This document shows positions 51,672-59,280 of a stretch of 64,000 bases of DNA, one piece after another. Under the pieces are notes generated by a model. It was not told where the DNA came from, made no database searches, and saw only the letters and a program-made list of their open reading frames with translations. A program made the translations under genes and the position numbers. Source of the DNA: Anaerolineae bacterium (lineage in GTDB: Bacteria > Chloroflexota > Anaerolineae > Promineifilales > Promineifilaceae); the NCBI GenBank assembly GCA_023384355.1, contig JAHDWL010000009.1, positions 23,034 to 87,033 of the forward strand. Reading direction: 5' to 3'. Numbering within the stretch: position 1 is the stretch's first letter; each line of letters begins with the position of its first letter.

Positions 51672-51900
51672 CAGGAAACTCGGATTAGGACAGAGAGTGT
51701 TCGCGGAAATATGTACGGCAACATCGAATCATTTTAGTTCTCCATAACAATATTGCCGCAAAGCCCCTCGCCAACAAGCAATAGATCAAGAAGGCCGGGT
51801 AGGTCTTTATTATAAGACTCACAAGCAAACCCGATAATAAGAACCTTAAATTCCCCAGAATCATACCTTCGGCTATCAAAAGAACATCCGACCCTGCGAA

Positions 51901-51934
51901 TAAAAACAGCCGGTTCAATGGGGATCGAACCGGC
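51901..51934 (-). terminator. Terminator of the RRM gene
   Basis: On the minus strand GAACCGGC (from 51909-51916, complement) pairs perfectly with 51927-51934 over 8 bp around a 10-nt loop, followed by TGTTTTTA. It lies about 42 nt after the RRM stop codon and separates this gene from the acylation genes. Confidence 0.78.
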
Positions 51935-51975
51935 CGTCTAGCCAAAAATGGCTTGCGTCAAATGGGACGCCTTGC

Positions 51976-52314
51976 TTACCAGTTGTTACGATTGCTACTA
52001 CGGTTGTTACCGTAGTCATTGCGACGATTGCCGCCGCCACGATAGCTATTACCGCCGGCCGGACGCTCTTCACGTGGGCGGGCTTCATTGACGGTCAACT
52101 CACGACCATCCACATCCTTGCCGTTCAACGCCGCGATGGCTGCGGAAGCCGCAGAATCTTCCATCTCGACAAAGGCAAAGCCGCGGAAGCGGCCGGTGTC
52201 ACGATCGTTGATCATGGCCAGGGACTCAATAGCGCCATACTCAGAAAACAGATCGCGAACCTGATCCTCCGTGGCGTGGAACGACAAATTACCTACATAA
52301 ATCTTCTTGGACAA
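51976..52314 (-). CDS. RNA-binding protein with RRM domain and Gly/Asn/Arg-rich tail
   Basis: A 112-residue protein. The RNA-recognition motif (about 3-80) has RNP2 KIYVGNLSF and RNP1 RGFAFVEM. The tail (about 84-112) is rich in Gly, Asn, Arg and Tyr (NSYRGGGNRRNDYGNN), similar to cold-inducible RRM proteins of cyanobacteria and others, which bind mRNA. It is monocistronic with its own terminator and a divergent neighbour. The leader region of 282 nt to the next gene contains no other feature besides the promoter noted. Confidence 0.93.
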   Translation of the reverse strand: MSKKIYVGNLSFHATEDQVRDLFSEYGAIESLAMINDRDTGRFRGFAFVEMEDSAASAAIAALNGKDVDGRELTVNEARPREERPAGGNSYRGGGNRRNDYGNNRSSNRNNW

Positions 52315-52442
52315 TTCTAACTCTCTCTTTGAAACTAAAATCGGGCCTCAGGCAGTTCGATACCACCAGGGCCCGGACGACAACTCAAGAAAGTATACCC
52401 GAAAATATTGAAATTGCGAATGTTTTAAAAAATTGCTGCATA

Positions 52443-52471
52443 TTGCCCTTCATCCACGCTCATGCTATATT
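52443..52471 (+). promoter_or_regulatory. Candidate promoter of the KimA-like gene
   Basis: TTGCCC (52443-52448, four of six) and TATATT (52466-52471, five of six) with a 17-nt spacer. The leader would be about 120 nt. I see no ydaO-type (c-di-AMP) riboswitch in it. Confidence 0.45.
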
Positions 52472-52596
52472 CATGGTTCGGTACACTTTAAACAGAACGG
52501 TAGACAATTCCGCGAAGTTGCCCACCTATATGATACATTTTTCATATGTCACTGAGCGACGGCACTGGGCACAAGGCCTTTGTCGGCAACTAAATT

Positions 52597-54669
52597 ATGT
52601 CAACTGATAATCAATCGACACCTCCTTCGACCAGACGATTCAGTCTTTCAAGCCTACTGATTGGTCGACCACTTGAAACGCGGACCCTGGCACACCAGGT
52701 TATCAGCAAGAAGGTTGGGCTTGCGGTCTTTGCGTCTGATGCTATCTCCTCAACAGCATATGCCACCGAGGAGATCCTCGTAATCCTTGCCCTAACCGGC
52801 TCAATGGCATATCTCGGTTTATCGGTTCCGATCGCCATTGCTATCTCCATCCTTCTGATTATTGTAACTATCTCTTATCGACAAACTATCTACGCCTATC
52901 CCAACGGGGGCGGCGCTTATATCGTCGCCCGTGAAAACCTGGGCGAGACGGCAGCGCTGGTGGCCGGTTCAGCCCTGTTGACCGACTACATTCTCACGGT
53001 CGCTGTGTCGATCTCATCAGGCGTTGCCCAGATTGTCTCAGCATTTCCCTCCCTGGCAGATTATCGGGTCCCGATGGCTGTCGGGATAATCGGATTAATC
53101 ACAATTGTTAACCTTCGCGGCGTCAAGGAAAGCGGCTCCATTTTTGCCATTCCCACATACTTTTTTGTCGTCATCATGTTCATGACTCTTGCGATAGGTT
53201 TCTACCAGTGGGCCACGGGAACATTGGGCGTCGTCACAGGTGTCGAATTTGCCACCGAGACAGCCGCCCCTCTGACCTTATTCCTGATATTGCGCGCTTT
53301 CTCGAGCGGTTCTGCAGCGCTAACCGGTATCGAGGCTATTTCAAACGGCATCACTGCCTTTCGCGAGCCAAAAAGTCGGAACGCAGCAACGACGTTGATA
53401 GTGATGAGCACCCTGCTTGTTGTGTTGTTTCTGAGTATCACTTTCATCGCTCGTCATATTGAAGCCATTCCTTCCCATGAGGAAACGATAATTTCACAAA
53501 TAGCCCGAACGATCTATGGTGACGGCAATATTCTCTATCTAATGGTCATTGCCGGCACAGCGCTTATCCTGCTCATGGCGGCCAATACCAGCTATGCAGA
53601 TTTCCCGAGGCTCGCCGCCCTCCAGGCAGCCGACGGATTTTTGCCTCGTCAGTTAACATATCGCGGCGGCCGGCTCGTATTCTCCTGGGGTATCATGACG
53701 CTGGCACTGGCAGCGTCTCTGCTCGTCATCGTGATGCGTGCCTCGACAACCGCCTTGATTCCCCTTTATGCGATCGGCGTGTTCCTCAGCTTCACACTCT
53801 CACAATCTGGTATGGTGATTCACGCCATGAAGATTGGAAAATTGAAACCTGGCGAAAAGATCGAAAGCCAGGAATCTGTGCTGGAGTACGATAAAAATTG
53901 GCGCGTTCACATGGCAATCAGCGCCGTGGGTGCGGTCTGCACTTTTGTCGTGATGCTCATTTTTGCTGTCACCAAGTTCGTTTCCGGGGCATGGTTTGTT
54001 CTCGTTCTCATCCCGGCACTGGTATTTCTCTTTTCCCGTATTCATCGGCACTATAAAGACGTAGCCCAGGCTCTCAGCCTTGAGAACCAGCATTACCAAA
54101 TCCATACTGAAAGAGTGATTACACTCCTTCTTGTCGACGGCGTCCACATGGGCACGTTGCAAATGGTCAATTTCGCCAAATCCCTGGGCAACCCCTGGAA
54201 GGCAATCCATGTCGGCGTTAACCCGGAGCGGTCCAAGATCACCCAGGAGAAATGGGATAAATATATCGGTGATGATAACCTCCAAATTATCCAGTCACCC
54301 TATCGCCATCTATTAGCGCCGATTCGCGAATATGTCATGAATCTGTTGCGAGAAAACCCTGACGCGATTGTCCATATCGTCCTGGGTCATCTGGCGATGG
54401 ATTCCGTCATGACCCAGGCTCTCCATCAGAACAGCTCGTTAATCCTCAATTTGGGGCTGACGGGTCTGGAGCGGGTCGTTGTCACCGTTGTGCCTCTCCA
54501 GATTCGACATGATGAAGAGGGTGGGGATATGAACGTAAATGTTTTGACCCGCGATGATTTGCGCAGGGCGAGACATGAACGCGAGTTGAATGAACGCAGA
54601 AACGCGGACGCCAGGCGGGCACAGAAGACACACAAACCCCCGCCCGGAAAGAAATCCTCCGGCCCATAG
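52597..54669 (+). CDS. APC-superfamily permease, KimA-like potassium/amino-acid transporter
   Basis: A 690-residue membrane protein with about 12 helices (residues 40-480) and a soluble C-terminal domain (about 500-660). The N-terminal SKKVGLAVFASDAISSTAYATEEIL and NGGGAYIVARENLGE are highly typical of the KimA (formerly YdaO) group of KUP-like potassium importers and related APC members. The C-terminal domain (TLLLVDGVHMGTLQMVNFA, IQSPYRHLLAPIREYV) is the universal-stress-like domain of this group. The last 40 residues are a charged tail with KTHKPPPGKKSSGP. Most likely a proton-coupled K+ importer; amino-acid transport is the alternative. Confidence 0.85.
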   Translation: MSTDNQSTPPSTRRFSLSSLLIGRPLETRTLAHQVISKKVGLAVFASDAISSTAYATEEILVILALTGSMAYLGLSVPIAIAISILLIIVTISYRQTIYAYPNGGGAYIVARENLGETAALVAGSALLTDYILTVAVSISSGVAQIVSAFPSLADYRVPMAVGIIGLITIVNLRGVKESGSIFAIPTYFFVVIMFMTLAIGFYQWATGTLGVVTGVEFATETAAPLTLFLILRAFSSGSAALTGIEAISNGITAFREPKSRNAATTLIVMSTLLVVLFLSITFIARHIEAIPSHEETIISQIARTIYGDGNILYLMVIAGTALILLMAANTSYADFPRLAALQAADGFLPRQLTYRGGRLVFSWGIMTLALAASLLVIVMRASTTALIPLYAIGVFLSFTLSQSGMVIHAMKIGKLKPGEKIESQESVLEYDKNWRVHMAISAVGAVCTFVVMLIFAVTKFVSGAWFVLVLIPALVFLFSRIHRHYKDVAQALSLENQHYQIHTERVITLLLVDGVHMGTLQMVNFAKSLGNPWKAIHVGVNPERSKITQEKWDKYIGDDNLQIIQSPYRHLLAPIREYVMNLLRENPDAIVHIVLGHLAMDSVMTQALHQNSSLILNLGLTGLERVVVTVVPLQIRHDEEGGDMNVNVLTRDDLRRARHERELNERRNADARRAQKTHKPPPGKKSSGP

Positions 54670-54696
54670 TTTGAATCCGCCGGGAGATTCAACTCG

Positions 54697-56211
54697 CTAG
54701 AATCCCGGATCGCCCAAATGTGCCGAAACCCGGAACCCCACGGTGTTGAAGCGCAGAGAAGGATCAACATCCAGTCTATAAGTGGCGCGCAGGTTTAGTG
54801 GTTCGCTGGGCCATGCGCCACCCCGCACAACCTTGGTTGGCTTGGATTTCGCTGCGCGGGATTCAAACCATGACGAAGTCCACTCCCACACATTGCCGGC
54901 AAGATCGCTGACGCCATACGGGCTATCACCGGCCGGTGAATATTGTCCGGCAGGAGTAGGATGACCCGGGCGCATGCCAAAATTAGCACGTTGATGCCTG
55001 GGATTCTCATTACCCCAAGGGTATATTCGTCCATCAGTTCCTCGAGCTGCCTTTTCCCATTCCTTCTCGGTTGGCAGCCGCAAACCGGCCCACTCACAAT
55101 AAGCCTGGGCGTCGAACCAGCTGACACACACAACCGGATGGTGTGGACGGTTTTCGATATTGTCGCGTGAACCTTCCGGGCGTTTCCAATAGGCTCCCTC
55201 AACCTCGACCCAGCGTCCTCCTATCCATACTCTTGAAAATCCGGTGGTCTCCGCCGTAGTCGTATAGCGGGTAGCCTCAACAAATTTTGCGAACTGGGCG
55301 TTAGTCACCGGATTGCTGGCTATCCAAAATTCATGCAGATGGATAGTTCGCTGGGTACATTCGTTATCAGCTTCAGGGCTATTGGTGCCGAACAGAAAAT
55401 TCCCTGCCGGGACCCGGACCAATTCGATTCGGGTACGATCGTGCAGCAGCCGGTTTGTAAATATCCTAGATGCATCCGACTGGGTAACGTTGTCACCATT
55501 TCCTGTCCCCTTAACGCCGGTTCCTGCGGATGGCCAGGGACGCGGCGAACGGCCATTTAAGCGGGCCAACAGATGTTCCAGGCCACGCAAATAGTTGTCA
55601 CGAAACGGCACGTTCTGATAAGCCGTCCACAATGGTGGCGGTCGGCTCGGCGACACGTCAAGGGGAATGAAACGCATCAGATGTTGGTGCTCCAGGCCTA
55701 TGGCCACATTGGTCTCTGTAACGACCCACCGGGATGCGACCGCGGCCGGAGTTTGGACCAGCAGATAGAATCCGCTCTCCTCCAGACCTCGATTGATTGC
55801 CTCAACCCACGTCTCGCCCGGCATAATACTGTCGGGCGCCATCCACACCGTCCAGCCTTCAGCCTGCAGATCGGCCGCGATCCGCCGGGCAAAGGCCTCA
55901 TCCTCCTGCGCATGGCTGAGGAAAACCTGGTTCATATCCCGGTTACGTCTGGGCGGGATGCGCGGGATTGGTGGGTCTTTGGTGAATTCGCGACGATAGG
56001 CAATCGGCTTATCCCTGCCCAATATCGGACCCAAATCTGACATGCGGTCGGCCCGCTCCAGATGTAAAATCAGTTCGCGAGCTTTAGCGCTTTTTGTATC
56101 ACCGGCAAGGTTATCGAAATCCACAAAAAGTTGGAAACACAAAGTTTTCAACTCATCAGTCGAATAATTGCGCGTCAAAAATTGCAGGAGGGAATTTCTA
56201 TCTTCAGCCAT
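54697..56211 (-). CDS. Conflict-system protein: EAD-like, TIR and FGE-sulfatase domains
   Basis: A 504-residue three-part protein. Residues 1-70 form a helical domain (SLLQFLTRNYSTDELKTLCF) that looks like an effector-associated death-like adaptor domain. Residues about 94-215 are a TIR domain: NQVFLSHAQEDEAFARRIA, GWTVWMAPDSIMPGETW, with E166 (WVVTETNVAI) where the NAD-hydrolysing glutamate is expected. Residues about 260-500 are an FGE-sulfatase (SUMF1-like) domain: FLFGTNSPEADNE, VSWFDAQAYCEWAGLRLPTE, NVWEWTSSWF and the final VGFRVSAHL. This order is known from predicted nucleotide-linked immunity and programmed-death networks of filamentous and multicellular bacteria. Partner NTPases are not in the window. 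Confidence 0.85.
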   Translation of the reverse strand: MAEDRNSLLQFLTRNYSTDELKTLCFQLFVDFDNLAGDTKSAKARELILHLERADRMSDLGPILGRDKPIAYRREFTKDPPIPRIPPRRNRDMNQVFLSHAQEDEAFARRIAADLQAEGWTVWMAPDSIMPGETWVEAINRGLEESGFYLLVQTPAAVASRWVVTETNVAIGLEHQHLMRFIPLDVSPSRPPPLWTAYQNVPFRDNYLRGLEHLLARLNGRSPRPWPSAGTGVKGTGNGDNVTQSDASRIFTNRLLHDRTRIELVRVPAGNFLFGTNSPEADNECTQRTIHLHEFWIASNPVTNAQFAKFVEATRYTTTAETTGFSRVWIGGRWVEVEGAYWKRPEGSRDNIENRPHHPVVCVSWFDAQAYCEWAGLRLPTEKEWEKAARGTDGRIYPWGNENPRHQRANFGMRPGHPTPAGQYSPAGDSPYGVSDLAGNVWEWTSSWFESRAAKSKPTKVVRGGAWPSEPLNLRATYRLDVDPSLRFNTVGFRVSAHLGDPGF

Positions 56212-56397
56212 AATCTTGTTGTAACGTTACAACAATTGTGCCCTACACAAATCGCCATCGCAAGCCTCGGCCAATATTTTTACATTCAAGAAATGAGGTT
56301 GCCCTTCAGACGATGTCTAGCAATTCAGGCTGAATTGGGTAACAATTAGGGAACATGGAGGGATCAATACAAAACAATGACCATTGGAGGTAAAGCC

Positions 56398-57684
56398 ATG
56401 GATAAATTCCAGATTGGCCCGGCGGGCGGCAACGGCGGCAAGCCGTTTGATCATTACGATATTCCCGAAGGTGGCCGACTGACCGCCATCCACATCTTCG
56501 CGGACTGGGTGATTAACGGAATTCAGTTTGACTATATCGACGCCGATGGCCAATCGGGAGACAACCCGTTGATTGGCGGGCCGGGAGGCAAACACCACAT
56601 CTTTAATCTGGACGAAGACGAATACCTTACTGGCATCAGTGGCCGAGCCGGTTGGTACATAGACTCTATCCGTTTCCACACGAACCGAAACGGCTCGCCT
56701 GTCTATGGTGGACCGGGAGGCGACCGCGACTTTTCATTCGTTGCGCCGGAAGGTTTCGAGATTGGTGGGCTGCTCGGTCGATCAGGATGGTATATCGACG
56801 CGTTGGGAGTGTCTGTCCGCCGGCACGCCGAGCGCACGCCGTTGGATGATATTGACTATTGGGATGCTGACGAAGAAACTGAGTCCTGGTTGGAGCTGGC
56901 CGGGGAAGGCGAACCGTTGCCGGCAACGGTCGTCGTCCGTCGGCAATCCATTCAAACCAACGAGGACCTCGATCAACTGGAGGACGAAGCGCTTGCCGAG
57001 GCAATTGCCGGTATGGGTGGCGATGTGGCCGATGAGGGCACTGTCGATGCCGCTGTCTACACTCAGGTGATTGAAGACGCGGAAAGAGGTCAAAAAATTG
57101 CTGTAGTCATGGCTGTTGCGGCCGAGGTAGGCGGCGTCGAGACAGTTGGCGACGACCCGGAGGAGGTCGCCGTGATGGTGACGGATGAAATCGAATCCGA
57201 TGAGGATATTGCCCAATTGGAAGAAGAAGCCGTCGAAGGGGCCATTGAAATGCTCCTGGAGGATGCGGGTGAGGACACAGATGAGGTCGAGGTCACGATA
57301 TATTCCGGCATCACCAGAGACGAAGATGATGGCAATTCGTATGGGGCTGTCGTCGCCATTGCCACCAAATTGACGCCTGCCGCCGATGCCACACGGTCGG
57401 CTTCATTCGATTCCTCCGTTAGGGAAGCCAACCCGAAGGAGCTGGAAATCATCGAGGGAATCGGCCCCAAAATCGCCGAGCTGCTCATTGCTCATGACAT
57501 ATTTAACCTGGCGGAATTGGCCGGCACACCGGTTGAGCGGCTCCAGGAGATTCTGGCCGCGGCCGGTCGACGCTTTCGGCTTGCCGATCCGGCTACCTGG
57601 CCGGAACAAGCCGGTCTCGGCGCTGCTGGCCTTTGGGACAAGTTGAAGGATTTACAGGACCGCCTCAAAGCGGGACGAAAGTAA
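56398..57684 (+). CDS. Jacalin-like lectin fused to helix-hairpin-helix domain
   Basis: A 428-residue protein started at 56398, where GGAGGT lies 7 nt upstream. Residues about 1-140 contain repeated jacalin blades: IGPAGGNGGKPFDHYD, INGIQFDYIDADGQ, ISGRAGWYIDSIRFHT, GGPGGDRDFSF and LLGRSGWYIDALGVSV. Residues about 170-325 hold two related acidic repeats (QSIQTNEDLDQLEDEALAEA and IESDEDIAQLEEEAVEGA). The C-terminal ~60 residues (LEIIEGIGPKIAELLIAHDI) are a helix-hairpin-helix domain. No signal peptide, so it is probably cytoplasmic or released otherwise. A sugar-binding domain with a nucleic-acid-type HhH is unusual; function unknown. Confidence 0.8.
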   Translation: MDKFQIGPAGGNGGKPFDHYDIPEGGRLTAIHIFADWVINGIQFDYIDADGQSGDNPLIGGPGGKHHIFNLDEDEYLTGISGRAGWYIDSIRFHTNRNGSPVYGGPGGDRDFSFVAPEGFEIGGLLGRSGWYIDALGVSVRRHAERTPLDDIDYWDADEETESWLELAGEGEPLPATVVVRRQSIQTNEDLDQLEDEALAEAIAGMGGDVADEGTVDAAVYTQVIEDAERGQKIAVVMAVAAEVGGVETVGDDPEEVAVMVTDEIESDEDIAQLEEEAVEGAIEMLLEDAGEDTDEVEVTIYSGITRDEDDGNSYGAVVAIATKLTPAADATRSASFDSSVREANPKELEIIEGIGPKIAELLIAHDIFNLAELAGTPVERLQEILAAAGRRFRLADPATWPEQAGLGAAGLWDKLKDLQDRLKAGRK

Positions 57685-57691
57685 TCTAGTG

Positions 57692-57722
57692 GAGGCCCGG
57701 AAAATTTCCGGGCCTCTTTTTT
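57692..57722 (+). terminator. Terminator of the jacalin-HhH gene
   Basis: Arms GAGGCCCGGAAA and TTTCCGGGCCTC pair almost back-to-back, followed by TTTTTTTAT, 8 nt after the stop. It can also act on the convergent rhodanese gene. Confidence 0.85.
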
Positions 57723-57736
57723 ATCGATCTGTGGGG

Positions 57737-58621
57737 TTATACAACCGGCTTATCATCTGACACTTCACCCGGCTTACCTGACGCGTTGGTTCTCAGGCGG
57801 CTCCACTCGCTCCAGGAGCCGACATACAGCCGGCCTTCCGGCAATCCCGCTCGGGCAGCACCCACAAGATTGACGCAGGCTGAAACACCAGACCCACAAT
57901 AGTACACAGCGTTCTCGGGTGATGTCTCTCCCAGCATCTCCAAAAAATCAGGCAGTAGTTCTTCGCGGGATCGCCAACGGCCATCCTGTCCCCAGTTCAA
58001 GCCATACGGTCTATTGATAGCCCCGGGAATATGGCCGGCAACAGGATCGATAGGCTCAATTTCACCGCGGTAACGCTCAGGAGCGCGGCCGTCGACAAGT
58101 TTCTGTGCGGTCAGGACTTCATCAATCGTAACCACGCGATCCCACCGCGGATGCCCCTTGAACAAACGGGGAGCGCGATATTCGGTCTCGGCGGATACCG
58201 GCATGCCTGCCTGAATCCACGCTGACCATCCGCCATCCAATACCGCCACTGCCCTGTGTCCCATAAAACGCAGCATCCACCACAATCGAGCCGCGTAATG
58301 ACCCGACGTATCGTCATAAGCGACAACCTGAACTCGATCGTCTATTCCCAAACGACTGAACAAGTCACTCAATTGCTCCGGCGTCGGCAGAGGGTGTCGG
58401 CCGCCGGCTCCGGACGCAGTTTTTTTTGAGGATAAATCCACTTCCAAATCAACGTGGACGGCTCCCGGGATATGAGCATGCTCATACGCCTTAAAACCGT
58501 AGTTAACGTTGGTAAGGTCGGCTCGGCAATCAACAATTGCCCAACTCGGATCGCCCAGATGAGTCGCCAGGCTATTGACATCAAGAACAGGATCGGGATA
58601 AGTGCTCATGAGATTCATCAT
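57737..58621 (-). CDS. Sulfurtransferase (thiosulfate/3-mercaptopyruvate type, tandem rhodanese)
   Basis: A 294-residue two-domain rhodanese. The N-terminal inactive domain has VDCRADL and HIPGAVHVDLEVDLSS; the C-terminal one has LVDGRAPERYRGE, HIPGAINRPYG and the active loop YYCGSGVSACVN with a catalytic cysteine. CGSGVSAC resembles mercaptopyruvate sulfurtransferases (CGxGVTAC). It moves sulfane sulfur to cyanide, thiols or thioredoxin in the cytoplasm. A start four codons later (58609, MSTYPDPVLD) is an alternative; the upstream tract has no clear ribosome-binding site. It is 66 nt downstream of the tag gene. Confidence 0.9.
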   Translation of the reverse strand: MMNLMSTYPDPVLDVNSLATHLGDPSWAIVDCRADLTNVNYGFKAYEHAHIPGAVHVDLEVDLSSKKTASGAGGRHPLPTPEQLSDLFSRLGIDDRVQVVAYDDTSGHYAARLWWMLRFMGHRAVAVLDGGWSAWIQAGMPVSAETEYRAPRLFKGHPRWDRVVTIDEVLTAQKLVDGRAPERYRGEIEPIDPVAGHIPGAINRPYGLNWGQDGRWRSREELLPDFLEMLGETSPENAVYYCGSGVSACVNLVGAARAGLPEGRLYVGSWSEWSRLRTNASGKPGEVSDDKPVV

Positions 58622-58687
58622 AATAAGCTCATAGCGGTAACAAGCGTAAAGCCTCGTTCATCCGCGAATGAGGAACGATTAAAAGGA

Positions 58688-59266
58688 TTATTTCAACTGC
58701 GAATGGCGATAACAACTAACCAGATGATCGTTTACAATGCCGACAGCCTGCATATAGGCATAAATAATCGTTGGCCCAACAAATTTGAAACCGCGACTCT
58801 TCAGGTCTTTGCTGAGCGCTCGTGATTCCGCGGTTTCGGCTGGTACCTGACGGAGATTTTCCCATGCGTTAACCTTGGGAACCCCATCCACAACGCCCCA
58901 GATATAAGTGTCAAAGCTGCCAAACTCGTCCTGAATACGCAGGAATTGACGCGCATTCTGGATCGCGGCATTCACTTTCAACCGATTTCGAACAATTCCT
59001 GAGTCTGTCAGAAGGGAACCCAGCTTCGCATCGTCATATCCGGCGACAATCACTGGATCAAAATTGTCAAACGCGCGGCGATAATTTTCGCGCTTGCTCA
59101 ATATAGTCAACCAACTTAGTCCCGCCTGTGCCCCTTCAAGGATCAGGAACTCGAAGAGGGTGCGATCATCGTGGACGGGCACACCCCATTCGCGATCGTG
59201 ATAGTCGATATACAACGGGCTGTCTCCGGCCCATGGGCACCGAGTTATCGAACTCATATCATTCAC
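58688..59266 (-). CDS. tag: DNA-3-methyladenine glycosylase I
   Basis: A 192-residue Tag-type glycosylase that excises 3-methyladenine from alkylated DNA. TRCPWAGDSPLYIDYHDREWGVP, LFEFLILEGAQAGLSWLTIL with the base-stacking region, VNAWENLRQVPAETAES and the C-terminal VNDHLVSCYRH are all characteristic; the zinc-snap ligands are the N-terminal Cys and His and the C-terminal His and Cys. Length matches the family (about 187). It lies 14 nt downstream of the EzrA-like gene and probably shares its transcript. Confidence 0.95.
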   Translation of the reverse strand: MNDMSSITRCPWAGDSPLYIDYHDREWGVPVHDDRTLFEFLILEGAQAGLSWLTILSKRENYRRAFDNFDPVIVAGYDDAKLGSLLTDSGIVRNRLKVNAAIQNARQFLRIQDEFGSFDTYIWGVVDGVPKVNAWENLRQVPAETAESRALSKDLKSRGFKFVGPTIIYAYMQAVGIVNDHLVSCYRHSQLK

Positions 59267-59280
59267 TCGTCCAGAACCGA

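Noticed and set aside
51685..51864. Hydrophobic 59-residue frame upstream of the SGNH gene
   Set aside because: It was tested as a second DltX-like peptide but has no terminal aromatic-I-Y-x-x-F motif and no proper ribosome-binding site.
52315..52596. c-di-AMP (ydaO) riboswitch before the KimA-like gene
   Set aside because: The conserved core was not found by eye in the 282-nt region.
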